This document shows, in pieces, positions 8,347-16,622 of a stretch of DNA of 35,745 bases (within the stretch, counting starts at the first letter, position 1; the number at the start of each line of letters is the position of its first letter). The notes under the pieces were generated by a model, which saw only the letters and a program-made list of their open reading frames with translations, was not told the DNA's origin and searched no databases. Location: positions 1 through 35,745 of the forward strand of contig JAJYTE010000027.1 of the NCBI GenBank assembly GCA_021793215.1, read 5' to 3'. Position numbers and translations under genes: made by a program. The stretch is from Bacillota bacterium (lineage in GTDB: Bacteria > Bacillota > Sulfobacillia > JAJZYS01 > JAJYTV01).

Positions 8347-9258
8347 ATGCGCGTCGCCTTCCTCGGAACGCCGGAGTTCGCGCTGCCGGCGCTACAGGCC
8401 GTGCATGCGCACCACGAGGTCGCGCTCGTCATGACGGCTCCGCCGAAGCCGCGCGGCCGGGGGCACCACGAGCAGGTGACCCCGCTCCACGCGGCCGCGC
8501 TGGAACTCTCCCTGCCGGTCGGGACGCCGTCGCGACTCGATGCGGCGGCCGTCGAGCGGATCGCGCAGGCGAGGCCTGACGCCGTCTGCGTCGTCGCCTA
8601 CGGCAAGATCCTCCCGGAGAGCCTGTTCAGTCGCTTCCCCTGCCTCAACGTGCATCCCTCGCTGCTGCCGCGCCACCGTGGCGCGGCACCAGTGCCGTGG
8701 ACGATCTGGTCCGGCGACCAGACGGCCGGCGTCACGATCATGCGCATCGTGCGCGATCTCGACGCGGGCCCGATCTTCCTTCAGGAGGACTTCGCGCTCA
8801 CGGGGGAGGAGACGGCGGGCGAACTTCTCGAGACGACATCCCGCCGCGGTGCCGATCTGCTGGTCACGGCGCTCGACGCCTTGGCGCGCTCCGACCTGCA
8901 GGAACGGCCGCAGGAGGGCGAGCCGACCTACGCGCGCATGCTGCGCCGCGAGGACGAGCGGCTCGACTTCGATCTGTCCGCGACCCTCTTGGCCCGCCAG
9001 GTGCGGGCGCTATCGCCGCGGCCCGGCGTGAGGGTGACCTCTGAGGAGCGCGGGCTCGAGCTTCGCCTGCTGCGCGCCCGCCCGGGCGAGGGCCGCGCTC
9101 CGCTCGGTGAACTCAGGGCGGCGGGCGACCATCTCGCGATCGGCTGCGGCGAGGGTGTGCTGCTCGTCTCCGAACTGCAGCCCGCCGGCGGCAGACCGCA
9201 GCGTGCCGCGGAGTTCCTGCGCGGCAGACCCTACGCCGTCGGGCTGCGCGTCCGGTGA
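8347..9258 (+). CDS. fmt: Methionyl-tRNA formyltransferase
   Basis: Fmt transfers a formyl group from 10-formyl-tetrahydrofolate to Met-tRNA(fMet). The 303-residue protein has the N-terminal FLGTPEFALP segment and the folate-site motif NVHPSLLPRHRGAAP (101-115) with the conserved Asn and His. The C-terminal tRNA-binding domain follows (about 205-303). ATG 8347 abuts the def TAG, and the TGA overlaps the GTG of rsmB. The def-fmt-rsmB order is the classical translation-related cluster. Confidence 0.96.
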   Translation: MRVAFLGTPEFALPALQAVHAHHEVALVMTAPPKPRGRGHHEQVTPLHAAALELSLPVGTPSRLDAAAVERIAQARPDAVCVVAYGKILPESLFSRFPCLNVHPSLLPRHRGAAPVPWTIWSGDQTAGVTIMRIVRDLDAGPIFLQEDFALTGEETAGELLETTSRRGADLLVTALDALARSDLQERPQEGEPTYARMLRREDERLDFDLSATLLARQVRALSPRPGVRVTSEERGLELRLLRARPGEGRAPLGELRAAGDHLAIGCGEGVLLVSELQPAGGRPQRAAEFLRGRPYAVGLRVR

Positions 9259-10523
9259 GCGGCAGCGGCGCACCCGCGCGGGCCGCTGCGGCGCGCGCCG
9301 GCATCAAGGTCGAGGCGGGACTCCACCTGCCGCAGGCGGTCGACGAGGCGCTACGCCAGAGCGGCATGCCGCTCAGGGACCGCGGACTCGCGACCGAGAT
9401 CGCGTACGGCACCGAGCGCTGGCGCTCGTACCTCGACCACGCCATCTCCCCGCACCTGCGGCGTCCGATCGCGGCGCTGGAGTCGCCCGTGCGGACGCTC
9501 CTGCGCCAAGGCGCCTACCAGCTCCTGCGCCTCTCGCTCCCAGCCTACGCCGTCGTCGACAGCGAGACAGAGGCGGCGCAGCGCATCGGTGCGGGCAGGG
9601 CCCGCGGCCTCGTGAACGCCGTGCTTCGCCGCGTCGCGGAGCACGGCGCGGCGCCCGAGCCCGCGGACCCCACGCTCGCGCTCGCGCTGCACTATGCGCA
9701 TCCGGCGTGGCTCGTGCGGCGCTGGGTGCAGCGCCTCGGTATGGAGGGGGCGGAAGCGCTGCTGCGCGAGAACCAGGAGACGCCGCCGCTCGTGCTGCGG
9801 GTCAACCGGCGCAAGGCGACGCGGCAGGAAGTTGCGGCGAGGCTTGGCTCCGCCATCGAGGTTGCAGGGCTCGAGTACGCCGTGCAGCTGCGATCTGCGG
9901 GTGACGTGCAGGCGCTCGACGGGTGGCGCGAGGGGCTTTTCCAGGTGCAGGACATCGGTGCCCAGGCCGTCGGAGAGGCGATCGCACCCTCGGGGAGGTT
10001 CCTGGAGATCGCCTGCGGGCGCGGCACCAAGACGCTGCAGCAGGCGGAGCGGCAGGACGGCCTGGTGCTAGGGATCGATCTCGACGCGCGGCGGATCGCA
10101 GAGGCGGAGCGCGAGCGGCAGCGACTGCAGCTCGATGCGCACTTCGCCCAAGGTGACGCGCGAGAACTGCCCGAGGATGCGAAGGGGCAGGACGACGTGC
10201 TTCTGGACGCGCCCTGCTCCGCACTCGGCGTACTTCGGCGGCGCCCAGACGTCAAGTGGCGGCGCCAGGAGAAGGACCTCCAGGCGAACGGCCGCCTGCA
10301 AGCGCAGCTCCTGCGCGCGGCGCTCGGCGCTTGCCGCGAGGGCGGCGTCGTCACCTACAGCGTCTGCTCGCAGGAGCCGGAGGAGACGTGGGCGCCCGTG
10401 CGGGAAGTCCTCGCCGAGGGTGGTGCGTCGGCGCTTTCCGAGCCGCCGCCGCTCGTGACCGGCGAGGCGCCCGTGGGGTTCCTCCTGCCGGGCATGTACC
10501 TCGCGCAGCTGCGCAGACACTAG
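9255..10523 (+). CDS. rsmB: 16S rRNA (cytosine-967-C5)-methyltransferase
   Basis: RsmB methylates C967 of 16S rRNA using S-adenosylmethionine. The 422-residue protein has an N-terminal NusB-like helical RNA-binding domain (about 15-145) and a C-terminal Rossmann methyltransferase domain. The SAM motif reads FLEIACGRGTKT. DAPCSALGVLRRRPDVKW carries motif IV Cys C321, and YSVCSQEPEE carries the catalytic motif VI Cys C371. Motif VI has Val where most homologues have Thr, and the SAM loop departs from the usual DxCAAPGGK, but both cysteines are kept. GTG 9255 overlaps the fmt stop. Confidence 0.92.
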   Translation: MSGSGAPARAAAARAGIKVEAGLHLPQAVDEALRQSGMPLRDRGLATEIAYGTERWRSYLDHAISPHLRRPIAALESPVRTLLRQGAYQLLRLSLPAYAVVDSETEAAQRIGAGRARGLVNAVLRRVAEHGAAPEPADPTLALALHYAHPAWLVRRWVQRLGMEGAEALLRENQETPPLVLRVNRRKATRQEVAARLGSAIEVAGLEYAVQLRSAGDVQALDGWREGLFQVQDIGAQAVGEAIAPSGRFLEIACGRGTKTLQQAERQDGLVLGIDLDARRIAEAERERQRLQLDAHFAQGDARELPEDAKGQDDVLLDAPCSALGVLRRRPDVKWRRQEKDLQANGRLQAQLLRAALGACREGGVVTYSVCSQEPEETWAPVREVLAEGGASALSEPPPLVTGEAPVGFLLPGMYLAQLRRH

Positions 10524-10589
10524 GGCGCGGGGGGCAAGTGTACGACGCGCGGGAGCGATCGCGTACGAGACGACAGGGGGGATTCCGGC

Positions 10590-11132
10590 ATGGAGACGGC
10601 GACATTCGCGGGCGGCTGCTTCTGGTGCATCGAACCGATCTTCTCCGGCCTGCGCGGCGTCGAGCGCGCGATTCCGGGCTACACTGGGGGGCACCTCGCC
10701 GACCCGAGCTACGAGCAGGTCTGCAGCGGCCGAACGGGCCACGCCGAGGCGGTGGAAGTGACGTTCGACCCACAGGAGATCTCCTACGAAGACCTCCTCG
10801 AGGTGCTCTTCGCGATGCATGACCCGACGACCGAGAACCGCCAGGGGGCAGACGTCGGCACACAGTATCGCTCGGCTGTCTTCTACCACACGCCGGAGCA
10901 GAGGGCCGCCGCCGAGCGGGCGGTCTCGGATCTCGCGCGGGAAGCGTGGTGGGAGGGAGAGAAGGTGGTGACGCAGGTCGTCCCGGCGGATACGTTCTAC
11001 CCGGCCGAGGAGTACCACCACGAGTACTTCGCGCGCAACCCGGAGCGCGGCTACTGCCGCGCCGTGATCGCACCGAAGATGGCGAAGCTCCGAAAGCGCT
11101 TCGCGCCGAGGCTCACGTCACAGGGGCGGTAG
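10590..11132 (+). CDS. msrA: Peptide methionine-S-sulfoxide reductase
   Basis: MsrA reduces the S-epimer of methionine sulfoxide in oxidised proteins. The 180-residue protein begins METATFAGGCFWC, giving catalytic Cys10 in the invariant GCFWC. It continues with PGYTGG, the D-V-G-T-Q-Y-R-S segment and the AEEYHHEYF block. ATG 10590 has a strong GGGGGGAT ribosome binding site. A second Cys lies in GYCRAV near the C-terminus and may act as resolving cysteine. It sits between rsmB and rlmN, a place where B. subtilis has no gene. A weak hairpin (GCACCG at 11161-11166, CGGTGC at 11178-11183) follows it. Confidence 0.95.
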   Translation: METATFAGGCFWCIEPIFSGLRGVERAIPGYTGGHLADPSYEQVCSGRTGHAEAVEVTFDPQEISYEDLLEVLFAMHDPTTENRQGADVGTQYRSAVFYHTPEQRAAAERAVSDLAREAWWEGEKVVTQVVPADTFYPAEEYHHEYFARNPERGYCRAVIAPKMAKLRKRFAPRLTSQGR

Positions 11133-11241
11133 GGCATGGCCGGAGCGTCGGCTGCACGATGCACCGTGTGGCCGCGGCGGTGCAAAGGGGAATCTACTCC
11201 GTAGAGCGAATGTTCGCATCCGATCGCATTAGAGCAGGTGG

Positions 11242-12342
11242 TTGTCGCTGACACTCTTCGACCTTGAGCCCAAGGAACTTGAGACATGGATGACCGCGCA
11301 CGGGCAGCCCGCCTTTCGCGCCGGTCAGATTCTGCATTGGGCGTACCGACGCCTCGCGCGCAGCTACGATGAGATGACTGACCTGCCGAAGGGGCTGCGC
11401 GCCGAGCTGCGCGAGGAGTTGCCGCTCGGCGAGGCCGTCGTCGCGATGGAGCAGGAGGCGGAGGGCGGTGTGCGCAAGGCGCTGCTGGTCTACCCGGACC
11501 ACGGATCCGCCGAGACGGTCGTTCTGCCCTACCGCTTCGGACCGAGCACCTGCATCTCGTCGCAGGTGGGCTGCCGGCAGGGATGCCGCTTCTGCGCGAC
11601 GGGGGCCTCCGGCTTCACCCGATCGCTCAGGGCAGGCGAGATCGTCGAGCAGTTCCTTTGGGCAGCGCGGGCAGCGTTGCCGCAGGAGCTGCGCCGCCTC
11701 GTCATGATGGGCGCGGGCGAGCCGCTCGACAACTACGACGCGGTGCTCGCCTTCCTGCGCCGCCTGCACCACGAGGATACGGTCGGGCTCTCCTACCGTC
11801 ACATGACCGTCTCGACAGTCGGGCTCGTGCCCGAGATCCGGCGCCTTGCCGGCGAGGGACTGCCGATCAACCTCGCGCTCTCGCTGCACGCCACGACGGA
11901 CGAACTGCGCTCTCGCATCATGCCGGAGAACCGTCGCTACCCGATCGCCGACGTGCTCTCCGCCACCGACGAGTACTTCGCGCGCACGGGCCGGCGCATC
12001 ACCTACGAGTTCCTGCTGATCGGCGGGCTGAACGACGGTGACGACGAGGCGGCGCGCCTCGCGGACCTCGTGGCCGCCCACCCGGGGCACGTCAACCTGA
12101 TCCCCCTGAACCCGGTGGAGGAGTTCCCCTACGACGCGCCTGAACGCGAGCGCGTCGCATCATTTCAGCGGGCCCTGCACGCGCGCGGCGTCAACGCCAC
12201 CGTGCGGCGCACGATGGGCCAGGAGGTCGATGCCGCCTGCGGACAGCTGCGTCGTCGCTACGACAAGCACGGAGCTCCGATCGCGTTCCGCGGACCGCGT
12301 CCGCTCCTGCGCGGCGATTCGCAGCCACCGGCGTCCCACTGA
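11242..12342 (+). CDS. rlmN: Dual-specificity 23S rRNA/tRNA adenine-C2 methyltransferase (radical SAM)
   Basis: RlmN methylates A2503 of 23S rRNA and A37 of some tRNAs. The protein has about 366 residues. The radical-SAM cluster is C111-x3-C115-x2-C118 (CRQGCRFC), followed by GAGEPLDNYD, and the methyl-carrying Cys is C333 in DAACGQL. The N-terminal helical RNA-binding domain starts almost at the first residue (LFDLEPKELETWM). The start is uncertain. TTG 11242 touches the only Shine-Dalgarno sequence (AGGTGG, 11236-11241), whereas CTG 11248 lies 6 bases from it. An in-frame TAG at 11230-11232 excludes anything further upstream, and the next ATG is inside conserved sequence. Confidence 0.95.
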   Translation: MSLTLFDLEPKELETWMTAHGQPAFRAGQILHWAYRRLARSYDEMTDLPKGLRAELREELPLGEAVVAMEQEAEGGVRKALLVYPDHGSAETVVLPYRFGPSTCISSQVGCRQGCRFCATGASGFTRSLRAGEIVEQFLWAARAALPQELRRLVMMGAGEPLDNYDAVLAFLRRLHHEDTVGLSYRHMTVSTVGLVPEIRRLAGEGLPINLALSLHATTDELRSRIMPENRRYPIADVLSATDEYFARTGRRITYEFLLIGGLNDGDDEAARLADLVAAHPGHVNLIPLNPVEEFPYDAPERERVASFQRALHARGVNATVRRTMGQEVDAACGQLRRRYDKHGAPIAFRGPRPLLRGDSQPPASH

Positions 12343-12362
12343 GGCGGGGCAGCGCTTGTGAG

Positions 12363-13109
12363 GTGAACCAGTTGGAGTTCTCCGCGGCATCGGACGTAGG
12401 GCTCGTGCGCCGCCACAACGAGGACAGCTTTGCCCTCGTGCCGCTTGCGCACGGAGCGCTCCTAGCCGTCGCGGACGGCGTCGGTGGCTCGCGCGCGGGA
12501 GAGGTGGCGAGTGAGATCGCCACCTCCACGTTCGTAGAGCTGCTCGCGGGCTCCGGGCGGGGCGACGACATGGGCGCCGCCGAGTTGTGCCAGGCGCTCG
12601 AGGCAGCGAACGAGGGGATCCTCGCGCGCAGCCGCTCGCAGGATCTCGAGGGCATGGGCACCACCATGACGGCCGCCTTCGTGTCGGACAACCTGCTCGT
12701 CTACGCCCACGCCGGGGACTCCAGGCTGTACGTCTGCCGTGACGGGAAGCTCGTGCGCGTGACGCACGATCATTCGGTGGCGGAGGAACTGGTGCGCCGC
12801 GGCAGCCTGCAGCCGGAGGAGGCGCGCACGCATCCGCAGCGCCACGTGCTGACGCGCTACCTCGGGCTGCGGCCGTTCACGTGCGACGAGGGCTCCTGGG
12901 AGCTTGCGCGGGGGGACATCGTGCTGCTCTGCACTGACGGGCTCACGGACGCCATCACCGAGGCGCAGATCGAGCGCGAGATCGAGGCGGGGTTCGATGG
13001 CTTGGCGCTACGGCTTGTCGAGGCCGCCAACACGGCAGGCGGGCCGGACAACACGACCGTTGTCGCCGCGCGGATCGGTTCGCAGGAGACGGGGGGGACT
13101 GCCGCGTGA
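12363..13109 (+). CDS. prpC: PP2C-family protein serine/threonine phosphatase
   Basis: PrpC dephosphorylates substrates of the adjacent kinase PrkC using two metal ions. The 248-residue protein carries the PP2C motifs in order: DVGLVRRHNEDS (11-22), VADGVGG (36-42, metal Asp38), GMGTT, AGDSRLYV, CTDGLTD and GGPDNTTVV. No membrane segment or additional domain is seen. GTG 12363 follows rlmN by 20 bases. The stop overlaps the GTG of prkC, so phosphatase and kinase are translationally coupled as in B. subtilis. Confidence 0.95.
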   Translation: MNQLEFSAASDVGLVRRHNEDSFALVPLAHGALLAVADGVGGSRAGEVASEIATSTFVELLAGSGRGDDMGAAELCQALEAANEGILARSRSQDLEGMGTTMTAAFVSDNLLVYAHAGDSRLYVCRDGKLVRVTHDHSVAEELVRRGSLQPEEARTHPQRHVLTRYLGLRPFTCDEGSWELARGDIVLLCTDGLTDAITEAQIEREIEAGFDGLALRLVEAANTAGGPDNTTVVAARIGSQETGGTAA

Positions 13110-14965
13110 AGGGCGAGGTGCTAGGCGGTCGGTACCGCCTCGAGGACCGGATCGGCGGCGGCGGGATGGCCTGGGTGTGGAAGGCGGAGGACACGCTCTT
13201 GCACCGCCCGGTCGCGATCAAGGTGCTGCGCGAGGAGTTCGTGTCGGACGAGGCGTTCGTACGCCGCTTCCGCCAGGAGGCCGAGTCGGCGGCGAGCCTC
13301 GTGCATCCGAACGTCGTTCACGTCTACGACGTCGGCGAGGAGCGCGGCGAGCATTACATCGTCATGGAGCTCGTCGAGGGAGAAACGCTCAAGGAGTACA
13401 TCCAGCGCCATGGTCCCCTGCCGGTGGGGCGGGCACTGCAGATCGCGACATCGGTGGCGCGCGCGCTGCAGGCCGCCCATCGCAAGGGGATCGTGCACCG
13501 AGACATCAAGCCGCAGAACATCCTTCTCACGGCGGAGGGCCGCGTCAAGGTCGCCGACTTCGGCATCGCCCGCGCCGCGACCGGGACGACGATCGTGCAC
13601 ACCAACACGGTGCTCGGCTCCGCGCACTACTTCGCGCCGGAGCAGGCGCGCGGCGGATTCACCGACGAGAAGTCGGACCTTTACTCCCTGGGCGCGGTGC
13701 TCTACGAGATGCTGACGGGCAGCCCGCCGTTCGAGGCGGCGACTCCCGTGGCGGTGGCGCTGAAGCACCTGCAGGAGCAACCGGTGACGCCGCGCAAGCA
13801 GCGCCAGGAGATCCCGCGCAGCGTCGAGGCGATCGTGCTGCGCCTTCTGGAGAAGGATCCCGCGAAGCGCTACACCAGCGCCGACGCGCTGCTGGCGGAC
13901 CTGCACCGCGCCCTCGAGGAGATCGGGGAACCGATGGGTGAAGAGCCGATCCCGGCAGGCGCCACGCCGCCAAGGGCTTCGGCGAAGAGACAGCGCCGCG
14001 GCCCGTGGCGCCGCGCCTGGCCCTGGGCCATTGTGCTCGTGGCGCTGATCGCTCTCGGGTACGGCGGTGCGCGGGCCTTCTCGGCCTGGATCACGGTGCC
14101 GAACGTCAAGGTGGCGAAGGTCGAGGGCATGTCGCTGACCGGAGCCCAGGCGAAGCTGAAAGCCCAGGGCCTCGGCAGCCTCGTGGTCGCACACGAGCAC
14201 GTGGCGGCGAAGAAGAACACCGTCGTTCGCCAGGACCCGGCGCCGGGGGACGTCGTGAAGAAGGGGCGCGTCGTCGACCTGATCGTCTCGAGCGGTCCGC
14301 GGATGGTCGCCGTACCAAACGTCGTCAACCAGACGGTTGGGCAGGCGGAGGCGGCGCTCTCGGACTTCGTCCCGCGGGTGGTGCAGGTGCAGTCGAACCA
14401 GCCGCAGGGCAACGTCGTGCGGCAGCACCCGAGCGGCGGGACCCTGGCCGCCGGCAGCACGGTAGTGCTCTACGTGAGTTCCGGTCCGGGCAACGTGCAG
14501 CAGACGATCCCCGACCTGACGGGCGAGACGCTCTCGCAGGCGGAGACGTCCCTCTCGGCGCTGGGCGTGACGGTGACGTACGTCCAGTACCAATACTCGT
14601 CCACGCCGTCGGGCACGGTGCTCCAGCAGTCGGTTCCCGCGGGCACGCAGGTCACGAAGGGCATGACGATCATCCCGACGGTCAGCGAGGGTCCGCCGCC
14701 GGCGGGCGGGAGCGGGCCCATCGGAGGACCCGAGCAGATCCCGATCACCTACGCGGGCACGGAGAGCGGTGCAGACGTCGAGGCGTGGCTGGTGGACGCC
14801 ACGGGCGTGAACCCCGTGTTCAACCAGACGATGCAGCCGAACCAGCAGACCCAGCTGAGCGATGTCACCTGGCAGGGAGACGGCCGGATCGAGGTCTTCG
14901 TCGACGGCCACCTCGTCTACTCGCAGCCTCTGCCCGTCCCGCAAGCCGGAATCACGGTCAAGTGA
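13106..14965 (+). CDS. prkC: Membrane serine/threonine kinase with PASTA repeats
   Basis: PrkC is a Hanks-type kinase whose external PASTA repeats bind peptidoglycan fragments. In B. subtilis it triggers spore germination in response to muropeptides and phosphorylates translation factors. The 619-residue protein has a kinase domain at about 9-270 (glycine loop GGGGMAWV, ATP Lys K39, catalytic Asp D133 in HRDIKPQN, DFG and APE). A basic linker follows, then one membrane helix at about 306-328. Three PASTA repeats begin near 330, 398 and 465, and a C-terminal beta-rich domain runs from about 535 to 619. This matches the usual PrkC architecture. GTG 13106 overlaps the prpC stop, and the TGA overlaps rsgA. 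Confidence 0.96.
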   Translation: MKGEVLGGRYRLEDRIGGGGMAWVWKAEDTLLHRPVAIKVLREEFVSDEAFVRRFRQEAESAASLVHPNVVHVYDVGEERGEHYIVMELVEGETLKEYIQRHGPLPVGRALQIATSVARALQAAHRKGIVHRDIKPQNILLTAEGRVKVADFGIARAATGTTIVHTNTVLGSAHYFAPEQARGGFTDEKSDLYSLGAVLYEMLTGSPPFEAATPVAVALKHLQEQPVTPRKQRQEIPRSVEAIVLRLLEKDPAKRYTSADALLADLHRALEEIGEPMGEEPIPAGATPPRASAKRQRRGPWRRAWPWAIVLVALIALGYGGARAFSAWITVPNVKVAKVEGMSLTGAQAKLKAQGLGSLVVAHEHVAAKKNTVVRQDPAPGDVVKKGRVVDLIVSSGPRMVAVPNVVNQTVGQAEAALSDFVPRVVQVQSNQPQGNVVRQHPSGGTLAAGSTVVLYVSSGPGNVQQTIPDLTGETLSQAETSLSALGVTVTYVQYQYSSTPSGTVLQQSVPAGTQVTKGMTIIPTVSEGPPPAGGSGPIGGPEQIPITYAGTESGADVEAWLVDATGVNPVFNQTMQPNQQTQLSDVTWQGDGRIEVFVDGHLVYSQPLPVPQAGITVK

Positions 14966-15810
14966 AATCCGGCGTGGTGCTGCGCGTCTACGGAGACCGA
15001 GCGCTCGTCCGCTGCGGCCAGGAACTCGCTGAACTCCGCCCCAAGGGATCGCTGCGCAAGGAGGGCCTGCTCGCGGGTGACGCGGTGGAGGTCCTTGGCG
15101 AGCACATCGTCACGGTCCGTCCGCGCGAGAACGAACTCGGGCGGCCGCCAGTGGCGAACGCGAGCATTCTGCTCGCGATCGCAGCGGTGCGCGAACCCGC
15201 CGTCTCTCAAGGCGACCTCGACCGCATGCTGCTGCAATCCGAGGCGCAGCAGCTCGCGCCGCTCGTCGTGCTGAACAAGTGCGACCTCTCGACGGAGGAC
15301 GAACTCGCGGCGTACTCCAGGCCCTATGCAGCCGCAGGCTACCCCGTCGTGCGCGTCTCGACGCGGAGCGGCGACGGCATCGAGGAACTGCGTCACGCGC
15401 TCCCCGAGGGGATCGCCGTCCTGGCCGGTCCGAGCGGCGTCGGCAAGTCGAGCATCCTGCGCGCGCTGACCGGAGAGGACGTCGAGATCGGCCGGATGAC
15501 GCACAAGCTGCAGCGCGGTCGCCACACGACGCGCGCCGCGACCCTCTACGAAGTCAGTCCGGGCAGGATGATCGCCGACACGCCGGGCTTCTCCGACCTC
15601 GACCTGCCCGGCGTCGCGCCCGAGCGACTCGCGCAGTTCTACCCGGAGATGGAGGATCTCGGTTGCCGCTTCGCCGACTGCTGGCACCGCGCGGAGCCCG
15701 ACTGCGCGGTGATCCGAGCCGTCGCAGAGGGTAGACTGGACGTGGGACGCTACCGTCGCTACCTGGAGTTCCTCACCGAGTTGGAAGGGAGGCCACGGCG
15801 TTGGCGTTGA
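14962..15810 (+). CDS. rsgA: Ribosome small-subunit biogenesis GTPase RsgA
   Basis: RsgA is a late 30S assembly factor and a circularly permuted GTPase. The 282-residue protein has an N-terminal OB fold (about 1-65), then the permuted GTPase motifs: NKCD (G4, 105-108) before GPSGVGKSS (G1, 156-164), RHTTR (G2 region) and DTPGF (G3). A zinc knuckle (C..C.H...C) follows at the C-terminus. GTG 14962 overlaps the prkC stop; the open frame upstream of this point is a shadow of prkC. In B. subtilis the orthologue (CpgA/YloQ) is also the next gene and is a PrkC substrate. Confidence 0.95.
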   Translation: MKSGVVLRVYGDRALVRCGQELAELRPKGSLRKEGLLAGDAVEVLGEHIVTVRPRENELGRPPVANASILLAIAAVREPAVSQGDLDRMLLQSEAQQLAPLVVLNKCDLSTEDELAAYSRPYAAAGYPVVRVSTRSGDGIEELRHALPEGIAVLAGPSGVGKSSILRALTGEDVEIGRMTHKLQRGRHTTRAATLYEVSPGRMIADTPGFSDLDLPGVAPERLAQFYPEMEDLGCRFADCWHRAEPDCAVIRAVAEGRLDVGRYRRYLEFLTELEGRPRRWR

Positions 15811-16442
15811 TCGCTCCATCGATCCTGACGGCGGACTGGCTGGACCTCAGAAGTGCGCTCGCCGCGGCGCGCGGCGCAGACATCATCCACCTCGACGTCA
15901 TGGACGGACACTTCGTACCGAACCTCACCTTCGGCCCGCCGCTCGTCGGTGCCATCTGCCGCGAGGCCGCACTGCCTGTGGAGTGCCACCTCATGGTCGA
16001 GCGCCCGTCGGACCTCCTCGCGCGCTACGTCGAGGCGGGCGCGTTCCGCGTGATCGTCCACGCAGAGGCGACGGCGCACCTGCACAGGGTGCTCGCGGAG
16101 ATCCGCCGCCTCGGGGTGGAATGCGGCGTGGCGCTCAACCCCGGCTCGCCGCTCGGCCTCGTCGAGGAGGTGGCGGCCGACGCCGACCTGCTGCTCCTCA
16201 TGACCGTGGACCCCGGGTTCGGCGGGCAGGCCCTGCTCGCGGGCCAGATCGCGAAGATCCGGGAGGCGAAACGGCGCTTCCCCGCCCTGCGCATCGAGGC
16301 GGACGGCGGCATCCACCGGGAGAACGCGCGCAGCGTTGCCGAGGCGGGCGCCGACATCCTGGTCACCGGTTCGAGCGTCTTCAGCGAGGGAGTGGACCCC
16401 GCGGACAGCATCGCGCAGCTGCGAGCGGCATCGGCGATCTGA
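15801..16442 (+). CDS. rpe: Ribulose-phosphate 3-epimerase
   Basis: Rpe interconverts ribulose-5-phosphate and xylulose-5-phosphate in the pentose phosphate pathway. The 213-residue (beta/alpha)8 protein has PSILTADW, DVMDGHFVPN with metal Asp35, ECHLMV, VDPGFGGQ (136-143), the catalytic Asp168 in EADGGI, and the phosphate-binding VTGSSVF. The TTG start at 15801 lies 8 bases after GGAAGGGAGG and overlaps the rsgA end by 10 bases. In B. subtilis thiN separates rpe from spoVM; here spoVM follows directly after 50 bases. Confidence 0.95.
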   Translation: MALIAPSILTADWLDLRSALAAARGADIIHLDVMDGHFVPNLTFGPPLVGAICREAALPVECHLMVERPSDLLARYVEAGAFRVIVHAEATAHLHRVLAEIRRLGVECGVALNPGSPLGLVEEVAADADLLLLMTVDPGFGGQALLAGQIAKIREAKRRFPALRIEADGGIHRENARSVAEAGADILVTGSSVFSEGVDPADSIAQLRAASAI

Positions 16443-16492
16443 GGAACATCGCGCCGCGCTTGCCGATATGCTAATACCGGGGGTGGAATGCG

Positions 16493-16615
16493 GTGCGGGT
16501 ACATGTCGTCCGGGTGCCGAAGTTCGTCGGGGCGCTGCTTCTCGGCCTGATCTCCCTGTTCGGCGGGCGCGGCGAGCGACACGAGCCGATGCCGACAGAG
16601 AGCGACGAGCCTTGA
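16493..16615 (+). CDS. spoVM: Small spore-coat morphogenetic peptide SpoVM (40 codons)
   Basis: SpoVM is an amphipathic peptide that recognises the positive curvature of the forespore surface and anchors SpoIVA at the start of coat assembly. This 40-residue frame begins MRVHVVRVPKFVGALLLGLI. Against the 26-residue B. subtilis SpoVM it keeps basic residues at 2 and 7, the helix-breaking Pro9, Lys10, Phe11 and Gly13, and a hydrophobic helix after them. Position (after rpe, convergent with rpmB) is the same as in B. subtilis. GTG 16493 has GGGGGTGG at 16479-16486, six bases away. The hydrophilic tail of about 16 residues (from GGRGERHEP on) is additional, and Arg17 of the B. subtilis peptide is Leu here. 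An AT-rich patch at 16466-16476 could be part of a promoter but does not match sigma-E well. Confidence 0.85.
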   Translation: MRVHVVRVPKFVGALLLGLISLFGGRGERHEPMPTESDEP

Positions 16616-16622
16616 CAAGAAC

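Noticed and set aside
11206-11217. GCGAATGTTCGC dyad upstream of rlmN as a possible SOS (LexA/DinR) box
   Set aside because: The Bacillus-type box needs CGAAC-N4-GTTCG. Here the spacing is two bases and the left half lacks the C, so the match is only partial.
13121-14944. 607-codon minus-strand open frame opposite prkC
   Set aside because: It is a mirror of prkC codon structure: His/Arg/Ala-rich, no recognisable motif, no ribosome binding site.
14005-14961. Upstream extension of the rsgA reading frame
   Set aside because: It overlaps the prkC coding sequence and reads as Arg/Gly-rich shadow sequence. RsgA homology begins at GTG 14962.
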